A stretch of DNA of 64,000 bases, taken from positions 560,595 to 624,594 of the forward strand of contig NZ_BMNE01000002.1 of NCBI RefSeq assembly GCF_014646295.1, in the 5' to 3' direction. The translations under genes were made by a program, and so were the position numbers. The notes under the pieces are model-generated. The model did not search any database and was not told the origin of the DNA. It saw only the letters and a program-made list of their open reading frames with translations. This document shows positions 19,766 to 28,147 of this stretch, piece by piece. Source of the stretch: Nocardia rhizosphaerihabitans. GTDB taxonomy: Bacteria; Actinomycetota; Actinomycetes; Mycobacteriales; Mycobacteriaceae. Numbering within the stretch: the stretch's first letter is position 1; the number at the start of each line of letters is the position of its first letter.

Positions 19766-20469
19766 TGGGCGGCGAGACCCAGGAGGCGGCCGACACCGCC
19801 GTCGTCGCGGCCGGTCTCGCGGGCGCGGTCGAGGTGATGGACCGGCTGTGGCATTTCGGCGGCTGGGAGACCACCCAGACCCACGACTCGCTGCGGCCCT
19901 ACCTGCTCGAGGAGACCTACGAACTGCTCGACGCCATCCAGGAAGGCGACTACGAGACCATCAAGGAAGAACTCGGCGACCTGCTGCTGCAGGTGCTGTT
20001 CCACTCCCGGATCGCCGAAGCCGCAGGCGAATTCACCGTCGACGAGGTCGCCGCGACGCTGGTGGGCAAGCTGGTCAACCGCAGCCCGCACCTGATCGCG
20101 GCCGACCTGCCCGCCGGCACCTCGGTGGCCGACAAGATCGCCGCCCAGGAAAAGGCATGGGAGGAGCGTAAATCCGCGGAGAAGTCGCGCCGCTCCTGCC
20201 TCGACGGCATCGCCATGGCCCAGCCCGCGCTGGCGCTGGCCGAGAAGGTGCGCGCACGCAGTGCCAGAGCCGGTCTGCCCGAGGAGCTGGTTCCGGAAGC
20301 GTTGCGCGTAGTCGAGCTCGGCGGGCCGGATTCCGCCGAGGAACGCCTGCGTAAGGCCACCCTCGACTTCGCCACCGCCATCCGCGCCGCCGAGGACAAT
20401 GCGGAAACCGCACGTGGCGAACGTCTCCCGTTGACGGCGCGGGAATGGCGCGCCTACTGGCCGAAATAG
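19765..20469 (+). CDS. mazG: nucleoside triphosphate pyrophosphohydrolase MazG
   Basis: Hydrolyses (d)NTPs, including oxidised or non-canonical ones, to the monophosphates. The EE-x-x-E / E-x-x-D metal site is visible as LLEETYEL (49-56) and EELGDLLLQVLFH (68-80). At 234 residues it is shorter than the mycobacterial protein of about 325; it lacks that protein's extended N-terminal region. The ATG overlaps the mfd stop (TGATG), so the genes are translationally coupled, as in mycobacteria. Confidence 0.9.
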   Translation: MGGETQEAADTAVVAAGLAGAVEVMDRLWHFGGWETTQTHDSLRPYLLEETYELLDAIQEGDYETIKEELGDLLLQVLFHSRIAEAAGEFTVDEVAATLVGKLVNRSPHLIAADLPAGTSVADKIAAQEKAWEERKSAEKSRRSCLDGIAMAQPALALAEKVRARSARAGLPEELVPEALRVVELGGPDSAEERLRKATLDFATAIRAAEDNAETARGERLPLTAREWRAYWPK

Positions 20470-20642
20470 CTACCGGTCAGCTAATCGGACTGTTCGCGCA
20501 GGTGACGGCTGAGACGTTGCTGAGATCTGCCGGACAATCCGGCGCGAGCCAGCGAGCAAGTGGCACACCGATTTAGACTCGGGGGTGCGCTCGCCGTTCG
20601 CGGCGGGCCACGTGGTGTCCGACGATCGTCGAGGTGAGGTAG

Positions 20643-21122
20643 ATGGCAACAGAAGTCGATCCGGCAGGGCAGGATTACATGACCGATCACCCCGAGCTCG
20701 ACGTGTTGCCGGTGTGGCCGCAGGAGACGATCGCGGTGCTGGTCACGACCGATCCCGCGCCGCACGCGATTCCCGTGTCGTGGCCGGTGCGCGCGGGCGA
20801 CCGGCGGATCCTCATCAGCCTCAAGTCCGATCGCGGCTCGCTGGCCCGGCTGCGGGCCCAGCCCGAGGTGGCCCTGCTCATCCTGGGCGGCGGCAATGTC
20901 GCGCTGTGCGCGCGCGGACGGGCGAAGGTGATCGCCGAGCAGATGCCGTCGGCGGAGGACTACACCGCCGTGCAGCTCGACGTGGACGTGATCGACGACC
21001 ATCGGCAGTCGGCCTTCGCGGTGGACCGCGGCATCCAGCGCACCGTGCTCGACGCGTCCGAACTGCGCGCACTGGAGGGCCGGGTCGAAACCCTGCGGAC
21101 CTGGGCAGAGAAAGGAAACTGA
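20643..21122 (+). CDS. pyridoxamine 5'-phosphate oxidase-fold protein
   Basis: A 159-residue split-barrel flavin/F420-binding-fold protein (AIPVSWPVRAGDRRILISLKSDRGSLARL region and VALLILGGGNVALCARGRAKV). The family includes F420- or heme-dependent oxidoreductases; cofactor and substrate cannot be read from the sequence. The ATG at 20643 has GAGGTGAGG upstream. TerD begins two bases after its stop, so the pair is probably cotranscribed. A TTAGACT near 20573 is a candidate -10 element. Confidence 0.8.
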   Translation: MATEVDPAGQDYMTDHPELDVLPVWPQETIAVLVTTDPAPHAIPVSWPVRAGDRRILISLKSDRGSLARLRAQPEVALLILGGGNVALCARGRAKVIAEQMPSAEDYTAVQLDVDVIDDHRQSAFAVDRGIQRTVLDASELRALEGRVETLRTWAEKGN

Positions 21123-21123
21123 T

Positions 21124-21699
21124 ATGACTGTCACGCTCGCCAAGGGCGGCAATGTCTCGCTGTCGAAGCAGACCGACAACCTCACCAAGGTGGCGGTGGG
21201 TCTGGGCTGGGACGTGCGGACGACGACCGGCGCCGATCACGACCTCGACGCCAGCGCGCTGGCGACCGGCGCCAACCTGAAGGTGCTCTCCGACCAGCAC
21301 TTCATCTTCTACAACAACCTGCGTTCGCCGGAAGGCACCATCGAGCACACCGGTGACAACCTGACCGGCGCGGGCGATGGCGACGACGAGGTGATCAACG
21401 TCGACCTGGCCGCCACGCCGCCGACGATCACCAACATCTTCTTCCCGGTGTCGATCCACGACGCCCAGGCTCGCGGCCAGTCCTTCGGCCAGATCCGCAA
21501 CGCCTACATTCGCGTCACCGACGCCAACACCGGCGTCGAGCTGGCCCGCTACGACCTCTCCGAGGACGCCTCCACCGAGACCGCCATGGTTTTCGGCGAG
21601 CTGTACCGCCACAACAACGAGTGGAAGTTCCGCGCGATCGGCCAGGGCTACGCCTCCGGCCTGGCAGGCATCGCCAGGGACTACGGCGTCAATATTTGA
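21124..21699 (+). CDS. TerD-family tellurite/stress-associated calcium-binding protein
   Basis: A 191-residue TerD-domain protein: start MTVTLAKGGNVSLSK, then VAVGLGWDVR, DLDASALAT and a Ca-binding acidic loop DGDDEVINVDL. C-terminal GELYRHNNEWKFRAIGQGY is typical. TerD proteins occur in tellurite and phage resistance clusters and as general envelope-stress proteins. Here it is a single copy behind a PPOX-fold gene, so a specific resistance function is not implied. A very strong inverted repeat follows its stop. Confidence 0.93.
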   Translation: MTVTLAKGGNVSLSKQTDNLTKVAVGLGWDVRTTTGADHDLDASALATGANLKVLSDQHFIFYNNLRSPEGTIEHTGDNLTGAGDGDDEVINVDLAATPPTITNIFFPVSIHDAQARGQSFGQIRNAYIRVTDANTGVELARYDLSEDASTETAMVFGELYRHNNEWKFRAIGQGYASGLAGIARDYGVNI

Positions 21700-21721
21700 T
21701 GCGGGCCGGGGCCCGCGTGTT

Positions 21722-21808
21722 CGCGGCCCCTCCTGTCCCGCCGGTCAGGCACCGTTGCTTGCTCCTTCGTCGCCTACGCAACGGCGCCTGACCGGCGGGA
21801 CGGCCGCG
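21722..21808. terminator. large inverted repeat between terD-like and MATE genes
   Basis: The arms 21735-21758 and 21778-21801 pair over 24 bp with one mismatch around a 19-base loop. An outer 7-bp stem (CGCGGCC with GGCCGCG) extends it. It lies between convergent stops at 21699 and 21858, so it likely ends transcription from both sides, but it is much longer than the other terminators here. Confidence 0.7.
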
Positions 21809-21857
21809 AACCGCCGGTGCGCGGCGGACCCTCCTCGAGGTCGGGTCGTGCGGGGTA

Positions 21858-23249
21858 CTAAAGCGATTGGGCGGCGGGTACGCGCACTGCCTGTGCCGTG
21901 CTCGCCTGGTCGAGCAGGGCGAAGTACTTGCGCAGCATGAGCGCGGCGGTGGTGGCCAGGCCTGCCGTGAGGCCCCACCAGACGCCGGCCGCGCCGAGGC
22001 CAAGCGGGAAAGCGAACAGCAGGGCCGCGGGGAGGCCGACGCCCCAGTAGCCGACCAGCGACAGCCGGAAGCCCGCCGAGGTCTCCTTGAGCCCGCGTAG
22101 CAGCCCGGTGCCGATGTTCTGCGCGGCGTCGAAGAACTGCAGCACGATGCCGATGAGCAGCAGGGTGTGCGCGATGGCGATCGTATCGGTGTCGCCGGAG
22201 TCCAGGAACGGCGCGAGTACCAGGTCCGGCGCGGCCACATAGACCACGCCGGTGACCGCGGCGACGATGCCCGCGTGTCGCAGCGCCACCCAGGCCAGGT
22301 TCTTGGCGTGGCCGTACTCGTCGCGCGAGACGGCGTGGCTGACCAGGATCGACGCTCCGTGCGAGATGCCGATCGCCACCTGGAACACGATGTAGATGAT
22401 CTGGTAGACCACATTGTGCGCGGCCAGCGCGGCAGGGCCGAAGCTGCCCATCACCAGTGCGAGCACCGAGAACATGCCCGCTTCGGAGCCGTAGGTGAGC
22501 GCGATCGGGGTGCCGAGGCGCAGTTCCTCACGCACGGTCGACCAGCGCACCGGCCACGGCGTCGACGGCAGCGTGCGGCCGAGATGCGCGTCGCGGCGCA
22601 CCATCGCCCAGAACACGCCGAAGGTGATCAGGAAGACCAGCGAGGTCGCGATGCCGACACCGGTCAGCCCGAACGCGGGCAGGCCGACCCAGCCGTGGAT
22701 GAAGGTGAGCGCGAGCACCAGGTTCAGCGCGACCGAACCCAGCGTCACCAGCAGCAGCGCCTGCGGTCGCTGCATGCCGACGGTGTACTGGCGCAGCACC
22801 TGGAACCACAGGCACGGCAGCAGGCCGGGCGCCAGCGCGATCATCATCGGCCTGGCGAGGGCGAGCACACCCTCGTCCTGACCCAGCCACGACAGCGCCC
22901 AGCCGAGCCCGATCAGCACGGCTCCACCGAGCAGGCCCGCGAGGGTGGCGATGACGAACGCCGCGCGCACCACGCCGCGCACCTCGTCGTCGGCCGAGTC
23001 GCCGCGTTTACCGGCCGCGCCGAGCGCCCCGGCGATCTGGTTGCCGGTGCCGGTGATCAACCCGACGCACATGGTGCGGATCTGGTTGAACAGCACCAGC
23101 GCCAGGCCACCGGCGGCGACCTCGGCCACGCCGAGGGTGCCCATCAGCGCGAGATTCGTCGTCGACACCGCGATCTGCGCCAATTGCGTGAGCGCGATCG
23201 GGGTCGCCAGCTTGGCGAGTGCGCTGCTGTCGGTGATCTTCCCGCTCAC
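21858..23249 (-). CDS. MATE-family efflux transporter
   Basis: A 463-residue membrane protein with about twelve hydrophobic segments in two similar halves (TPIALTQLAQIAVSTTNLAL; LGTPIALTYGSEAGMFSVLA), the MATE pattern of cation-coupled multidrug or metabolite exporters. The GTG at 23249 has GAGGGG 7 bases upstream; the frame remains open into the preceding gene without coding sense. It is the last gene of the iron-box operon, 40 bases after the SbnA-like gene, so I infer it exports that operon's product. Confidence 0.87.
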   Translation of the reverse strand: MSGKITDSSALAKLATPIALTQLAQIAVSTTNLALMGTLGVAEVAAGGLALVLFNQIRTMCVGLITGTGNQIAGALGAAGKRGDSADDEVRGVVRAAFVIATLAGLLGGAVLIGLGWALSWLGQDEGVLALARPMMIALAPGLLPCLWFQVLRQYTVGMQRPQALLLVTLGSVALNLVLALTFIHGWVGLPAFGLTGVGIATSLVFLITFGVFWAMVRRDAHLGRTLPSTPWPVRWSTVREELRLGTPIALTYGSEAGMFSVLALVMGSFGPAALAAHNVVYQIIYIVFQVAIGISHGASILVSHAVSRDEYGHAKNLAWVALRHAGIVAAVTGVVYVAAPDLVLAPFLDSGDTDTIAIAHTLLLIGIVLQFFDAAQNIGTGLLRGLKETSAGFRLSLVGYWGVGLPAALLFAFPLGLGAAGVWWGLTAGLATTAALMLRKYFALLDQASTAQAVRVPAAQSL

Positions 23250-23289
23250 CGGCGCCCCTCGGCATTCGAGCTGTGGCGCGCGATCGCGC

Positions 23290-24324
23290 TCACCTGACCT
23301 CCAGCAGTTCGTCGTGGCGCCGCAGCGGCGAGTAGCGGCGCAGCAGCGTGGTGATCTCGCATTCGGCGGCGGGGTCGAGCAGGCCGCGCGCGGCCATCCA
23401 GTCGTCGTCGAACACGGTGTCGAGATATTTCTCGCCACCGTCGCACACGATGGTGACCACGGTCGACCCGGCCGGGAATTCCTCGAGCCGCGCCAAGGCA
23501 TTGTGCACCGAACCGCCCGCCGAACCGCCGATCAGCAGACCGTGTGTCCTGGCGACGGCCCGCGCGGTGGCGAAGGCGTCGACATCGCTGACCTTCACGC
23601 CCTCGTCGAGCTGGGAGTAGTCGACGGCGGTGCCGATGGTCGCGCCGGGCGGGGTCCCGGTGCCCGACTGCCAGTACGGGCCGCCCTCGCCGCCGAAGGC
23701 GATGGAGCCGACCGGCTCGACGCCGATGACCAGTGCGGGTTTGCCGAGCTCGCGCAGCCGGGTGGCCGTGCCGAACAGCGAGCCGCCGGTGCCGACCGCC
23801 GAGAGCAGGATGTCGACCCGCTCGACCTCGGCGAGCAATTCCTCGGCCACCGCGTAGTAGCCGACGGCATTGGCGTCGTTGTTGTGCTGTTCGGTGAAGT
23901 AGGCGTCGTCGCGGGCGGCCGCCATCGCCTCGGCGAGATCCTCTCGTGCCGAGGTGGCCAGCTCGTCGTCACCGTCGTCGGCGACGAACACCAGGTCGGT
24001 GCCCATGGCCCGCATCGCGCGCAGTTTGTCCTTACATGCGTGGTTGTCGACCACGGCGGTGAATCGATAGCCACGTTCGGCCGCGACCACCGCCAAGCCG
24101 AGTCCGGTGTTGCCGGACGTCGACTCGATGATATGCCCGCCATCGCGCAGCAAACCCCGCCGCTCCGCGTCGAGCACCATCGACCTCGCCATTCTGATCT
24201 TGGCGGCGCCGGTCGGGTTGAACTGTTCGAGCTTGAGCAGCAGCCGGGTCCCGGAGTCGGTGACGGCGAGTTCGAACAGGGGAGTGCGGCCGATCAGATC
24301 CGTCACGCGCGTGACGAGAGCCAT
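23290..24324 (-). CDS. SbnA-like PLP-dependent beta-replacement enzyme (cysteine-synthase fold)
   Basis: A fold-type II PLP enzyme of 344 residues. Lys42 in NPTGAAKIRMA holds PLP, ESTSGNTGLG (67-76) is the substrate loop and VGTGGSLFG (177-185) binds the PLP phosphate. Cysteine synthases and SbnA look alike. SbnA joins O-phosphoserine and glutamate to N-(1-amino-1-carboxy-2-ethyl)-glutamate, the precursor of 2,3-diaminopropionate. The adjacent SbnB-like gene favours SbnA. The ATG at 24324 has GGAGGAA upstream; an ATG 15 bases earlier has none. Confidence 0.8.
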   Translation of the reverse strand: MALVTRVTDLIGRTPLFELAVTDSGTRLLLKLEQFNPTGAAKIRMARSMVLDAERRGLLRDGGHIIESTSGNTGLGLAVVAAERGYRFTAVVDNHACKDKLRAMRAMGTDLVFVADDGDDELATSAREDLAEAMAAARDDAYFTEQHNNDANAVGYYAVAEELLAEVERVDILLSAVGTGGSLFGTATRLRELGKPALVIGVEPVGSIAFGGEGGPYWQSGTGTPPGATIGTAVDYSQLDEGVKVSDVDAFATARAVARTHGLLIGGSAGGSVHNALARLEEFPAGSTVVTIVCDGGEKYLDTVFDDDWMAARGLLDPAAECEITTLLRRYSPLRRHDELLEVR

Positions 24325-24360
24325 GGGAAATTCCTCCATCGGATTGGGAGCTCGGGTGGA

Positions 24361-25755
24361 TCAGCGGGCGTCCATATTCCAGCGCAACCGGTCGCCGTCC
24401 GCGCGCAGGACGATCTTCGGCGGGAGCGGGAGTTCGTGGAACGGGGACTCGTTGGAGTCCATCTGATACCCGGCGGTATTCGGGTAGATCAGCAGATCGC
24501 CCACGCGGGCGCGGCGCGGCAGCGGGATCCGCCGCCCGCTCAGCAGGTCGGACTCCAGGCAGGTGGTGGCGCCGACACAGGTGGGTGTGGGATGGCCGGA
24601 TCGTGGCGGCCACAGCACGGGATCGGGCAGGTATTCGCTGGCGAACCACTGCTCGGACAGGCTCAGGCTGGTGCCGTCGACGGTGAGGATGTCGTACGGT
24701 TCGCCCTGTGCGGTACGGGTTTTGACGCCTTGCACGCGGAACACGGAACTACCCGCCCGATCCAGCAGTGCACGGCCGGGTTCGACAGCGAGACGGATCC
24801 CGTTGTCGCGCAACAGGCCTGCCAGATCGTTGTGGGTGAGGACGGCGGACAGCATGTCCGCGCCGGGGACCGGGAAGTGGTACGGGTAGTAGCCGCCGGT
24901 GGGCGGGTCGGCGTGGAACCAGCTCTCGCTCAGGTCGTCCTGGAACCGCGCCCACGCGTCGGCATCGAGGTAGTCCACCCCGAACCCGCCGCCGATCGAG
25001 ATCGTATCGGCCGGGTGGCCGTCTGCCCGCGCCCGCAAGCAGTGCCCGACCAGCGCGACAGCCAGTTCGGCACGGGCCATGGCGTCGTAGCCGGACAGGT
25101 GAAAGCTGAAGCCGGACAGCGTGATCGGGCCGTCGGCAGCCACGGTCTGCACAGCCTGCTCCAGCTCGACGGGGTCGAGACCGAAGCGGCTGGTCGAGCC
25201 GTCGGGCAGCACCCGCAGCAGAATCCGTGCAGGCAGGCCGAGTTCGGTGAGCCGATCGAGTTCGTCGAGCGCGTCGATCGCGATCAGCGCCCGGTGCCGC
25301 GCCGCCAACCACAACAGCTGGTCGGACTTCGCGGGCCCGGTCACCATCAGATCCTCGCCGCGCACACCCTGCGCCAGCGCCGCGACCAGCTCGCCGGTAC
25401 TGGCGACATCGATGCCCGCCCCGTTCTCCGCACAGGCCCTGGCCACGCACGCGGCCTTGTTCGCCTTCTTCCCGAAGTACACGAACCCGTCGACGCCCGC
25501 CGCGAGGAAGGCCGCCTGGAATGCGGTGACATTCACCGCGACTCGCTCGGGAAACAGCACGTGGAAGGGCCCGCCGACAACCTCGGCGATATCGCCGAGC
25601 AGCTGGGGATCCTCGATCAGTCGCTGTTCTCCCGCGCTGATCCGAGCGGGCATCGGCGGCGCACAGTGCGTCGGCTCGGCCTCCCGGCGCAGGACGGCGG
25701 CGTCGGCGGGCCAACCACCGCCGCCGCCACCGGAACTCGCGTCCGTCAGTCCCAC
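24361..25755 (-). CDS. Y4yA-like PLP-dependent decarboxylase (alanine-racemase-fold, type III)
   Basis: A 464-residue fold-type III PLP enzyme related to diaminopimelate/ornithine decarboxylases. FGKKANKA contains the Schiff-base Lys97, SIGGGFGVDY is the glycine loop for the PLP phosphate and ATTCLESD carries the active-site Cys region. It resembles rhizobial Y4yA, whose substrate I do not know, and more distantly SbnH of staphyloferrin B synthesis. A Gly-run sits near the N-terminus. The GTG start overlaps the SbnB-like stop by ten bases. It would supply a diamine or decarboxylated amino acid. Confidence 0.8.
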   Translation of the reverse strand: MGLTDASSGGGGGGWPADAAVLRREAEPTHCAPPMPARISAGEQRLIEDPQLLGDIAEVVGGPFHVLFPERVAVNVTAFQAAFLAAGVDGFVYFGKKANKAACVARACAENGAGIDVASTGELVAALAQGVRGEDLMVTGPAKSDQLLWLAARHRALIAIDALDELDRLTELGLPARILLRVLPDGSTSRFGLDPVELEQAVQTVAADGPITLSGFSFHLSGYDAMARAELAVALVGHCLRARADGHPADTISIGGGFGVDYLDADAWARFQDDLSESWFHADPPTGGYYPYHFPVPGADMLSAVLTHNDLAGLLRDNGIRLAVEPGRALLDRAGSSVFRVQGVKTRTAQGEPYDILTVDGTSLSLSEQWFASEYLPDPVLWPPRSGHPTPTCVGATTCLESDLLSGRRIPLPRRARVGDLLIYPNTAGYQMDSNESPFHELPLPPKIVLRADGDRLRWNMDAR

Positions 25756-26756
25756 AACGGCACCTCGACACCCCGTCCCTCGGCGATGGCGCGGGCCGCC
25801 AGCGCGTGCGCGACCGCGATATCGGTGAGCACCAGCCCACTGTTGTAGACGAAGATCTTCTCGTCCTCGCTGCGCCGTGCGGGCGCGCTGCGGGTGAGGA
25901 TCTGCGGCAGCTCGGCATCCACACTGCGCAGTGTGCCGTCGGGCCCGGCCATGTCGGTGCCGGTCAACGCCATCTGCGCGGCGCTGGTGGCGATTACCCG
26001 ATCCGCCTCGACCAGCGTCGACGGCGCGAGCCCGTACCCGACCAGCACCGCCACCGAACCCGGTGCGAGATGGGCGGATTCGAGGGCGACCTCGGTACCG
26101 GGACCCGCGGTCGCCAGCACCACATCGGCGTTGGCCGCCGCCGCGTACGGGTCGTCGACCACCTCGAGCAGCGCGTGCGGCACCGCGTCGGCCAGCTGCG
26201 CGTGCACCGCCGCCAAACCCTCCGGATGCGTGCCGAACACCATCAGTTTGCGTAACTGCGGATTCACCGCCAGCAGATGCGGCAGGGCATTGCGGCCCTG
26301 GGTGCCGGTGCCGATGAGCAGGGCGCTCTCCGCCCCCCGCCGCACCGTCTCGCGAACCAGCAACGCCGACACCGCGGGCGTGCGTAAGGCGCCGACCCTG
26401 GCGCAGTCCATCATCGCGATGGGCGCGCCGGTGGTGTCGTCGTAGAGGGTGATGGTGGTGTAGTACCGCTTGGTGCTGCGGTCGTGGCCGGGATCGAACT
26501 TGTAGGAGGTCTTCATGGCCACCACCCGGCGCCTGCCGTCGCGGCCGAGCATCGCGTAGGACACCGAGGAACCGCCGGGGTCGGCGACGCTCAGCTTGCG
26601 CGGGTTGTCGGATTCGCCTGCCGCGAAGGCGAGATACGCCTCCTCGACGGCCCTGACCACCTCCGCCGGGGTGATCGGCACGTCGGCCAGGTCGCTGCGC
26701 GAGAGCACCCGCAGCGGGATGCTCCGGTCACGGTTGTTCAACGGATCCTCGTTCAT
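25746..26756 (-). CDS. SbnB-like 2,3-diaminopropionate biosynthesis dehydrogenase (ornithine cyclodeaminase fold)
   Basis: A 336-residue protein of the ornithine cyclodeaminase / mu-crystallin family. The NAD-binding Rossmann motif is IGTGTQGRNALPH (148-160), with RKLSVADPGG and YKFDPGHDRSTKRYYT in the substrate half. SbnB oxidatively splits the SbnA product to 2,3-diaminopropionate and 2-oxoglutarate. The SbnA-like partner in the same operon supports this over cyclodeamination. The ATG at 26756 overlaps the preceding oxygenase gene by 29 bases. Confidence 0.82.
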   Translation of the reverse strand: MNEDPLNNRDRSIPLRVLSRSDLADVPITPAEVVRAVEEAYLAFAAGESDNPRKLSVADPGGSSVSYAMLGRDGRRRVVAMKTSYKFDPGHDRSTKRYYTTITLYDDTTGAPIAMMDCARVGALRTPAVSALLVRETVRRGAESALLIGTGTQGRNALPHLLAVNPQLRKLMVFGTHPEGLAAVHAQLADAVPHALLEVVDDPYAAAANADVVLATAGPGTEVALESAHLAPGSVAVLVGYGLAPSTLVEADRVIATSAAQMALTGTDMAGPDGTLRSVDAELPQILTRSAPARRSEDEKIFVYNSGLVLTDIAVAHALAARAIAEGRGVEVPLWD

Positions 26757-27843
26757 CTGTCCTGCCCCGCTCTGCTGCCCGATCGGTGCTCGCCCGGAAC
26801 GGCGCGACCACGTGTTGCCCATACCCATTCTCGGACGACTCCTGCGCGCGCCTGCGACGTTCGGGCAACCGGACATTGACGCGTTTGAGCCAGCGATCGG
26901 TGCCGTCGTAGCGGGCGCGGAATGGCACCCGGCCGTGGACGGCCACGTCGTTGTCCACCAGCAGGACCTCTCCCGGAGCCAGCGCGGGCGCGTGGCAGAC
27001 CCGGGCGAGCTCGGCGGTGAGGCGGGAATAGGCCGCCCTGAATGCGGGGTCGGCATCCTCGAGCGGGGTGTAAGCGGGATCGTAACGCAGTGTGGGACTA
27101 CCGGATTCGTCGAACCAGATGGTCGGCACGGCGGGTGCGGGCTGATCGAAACCGATGCCGTAGGACACGTCGGGCAGGATCGGCACCGTCGGCACGGCGA
27201 GCGTGCGCAGGTCCTCCTCGGTCAACCGCACCTGACCCACCGACGACACCGTGGTGGCGACCTGGTCGGGGTTGCGCAGACAGGTCAGCATCAGCAGGTT
27301 CGCGCGCGCGGCGTGGAAGGCGTCCTCGGTGTGCGGGCTGAGCAGGGTGGAGCTGCTGGCGCCGGACTGCTCGTCCTCGTGGCCGACGGCGGGCAGGATG
27401 TTGTTGACCAGCCTGCCGTTCTGCTGGCCCTGCCAGCCGAACGGCTCGCCGGCGCACCGCGCCAGCAGCAGCATCGCGATGTCGAGTTCGAGCGAGCCGG
27501 TGTGCCGGGGATCGGCCGCCGCGGTGGCCGCGGCCTGCCAATGTGCCGGTGTCGGGCCGAATTCGGCGTCGTCGACAGGCAGGCCGCGCACGACGGTGGC
27601 GCCCGCCGCGGTAGCGGGCGGGCGCACGGCATGGCGGACGGCGTCGGGGAGTTCGGCGGCGCGCTCGTGCACCTGGGCCAGCAGCACGGGATCGTGCAGG
27701 GTTTCGGTGTGAGGTGTGTCACCTAATTGATGTCGGATGTCGGTCGCGAGTGCGCGGACGGCCGAGGCGGCGTCAGGCGGTAGCTCGCGATGTTCGATGT
27801 CGTGCAGGTGAAGTGTCATACGTTCGGGCAGAACGCTTTTCAC
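26728..27843 (-). CDS. AsnO/VioC-like Fe(II)/2-oxoglutarate-dependent amino-acid hydroxylase
   Basis: A 371-residue clavaminate-synthase-like oxygenase. The iron triad is His171-x-Glu173 (SPHTEDAFH) and His303 (VAVHGR), with a downstream Arg near 309 for 2-oxoglutarate. HTEDAFH followed by LTCLRNPD matches beta-hydroxylases of free Asn and Arg (AsnO, VioC). I infer beta-hydroxylation of an amino acid destined for the operon's product. The GTG at 27843 has AAGGGAAGG upstream; the later ATG at 27819 has no ribosome site. It is the first gene after a leftward iron box. Confidence 0.8.
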   Translation of the reverse strand: MKSVLPERMTLHLHDIEHRELPPDAASAVRALATDIRHQLGDTPHTETLHDPVLLAQVHERAAELPDAVRHAVRPPATAAGATVVRGLPVDDAEFGPTPAHWQAAATAAADPRHTGSLELDIAMLLLARCAGEPFGWQGQQNGRLVNNILPAVGHEDEQSGASSSTLLSPHTEDAFHAARANLLMLTCLRNPDQVATTVSSVGQVRLTEEDLRTLAVPTVPILPDVSYGIGFDQPAPAVPTIWFDESGSPTLRYDPAYTPLEDADPAFRAAYSRLTAELARVCHAPALAPGEVLLVDNDVAVHGRVPFRARYDGTDRWLKRVNVRLPERRRRAQESSENGYGQHVVAPFRASTDRAAERGRTDERGSVEQP

Positions 27844-27919
27844 CGGCCTTCCCTTCTTCGCATCGGTCGAACGCGGGTGATCGGAGACTCGATGAGCGAA
27901 GGTAGTGCCTGTATTCTGA

Positions 27920-27938
27920 TTAGGCAAGACTTACCTAA
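27920..27938. promoter_or_regulatory. IdeR/DtxR-type iron box (leftward operon)
   Basis: TTAGGCAAGACTTACCTAA matches the 19-bp IdeR consensus TTAGGTTAGGCTAACCTAA at about 15 positions, including both TTAGG/CCTAA ends. It lies 77 bases upstream of the oxygenase GTG. IdeR with Fe(II) represses siderophore genes from such sites. Confidence 0.82.
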
Positions 27939-28074
27939 TGTATCGGCCGAGAAATAGCCTGTTCATATAACTCTGTGTTCTACCTGAGGCGTCGGAACGG
28001 GCGACATCCGGGGGCGTCCGGGTCGACTGCGGTTCGATGTCGGTCGCGAGGAACCCCACCACTCGGCAAGTATT

Positions 28075-28093
28075 TTAGGCTAGCCTCGCCTAG
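28075..28093. promoter_or_regulatory. IdeR/DtxR-type iron box (importer operon)
   Basis: TTAGGCTAGCCTCGCCTAG matches the IdeR consensus at about 15 of 19 positions. It lies 55 bases upstream of the substrate-binding-protein ATG at 28148, in the usual promoter-blocking place. Confidence 0.82.
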
Positions 28094-28147
28094 TTTGCGA
28101 CGTCAGGAAATCGGGCGTGGCGCACGCGGTTCGAGGGAGGCAACACG

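Larger units (their letters stand above)
27844..28147. promoter_or_regulatory. divergent, iron-regulated promoter region
   Basis: This AT-rich interval separates the oxygenase-first leftward operon from the importer operon. It holds two IdeR-type boxes, one near each gene start, and AT-rich elements such as CATATAACT near 27964 that could serve as -10 regions. I see no gene in it. Confidence 0.75.
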
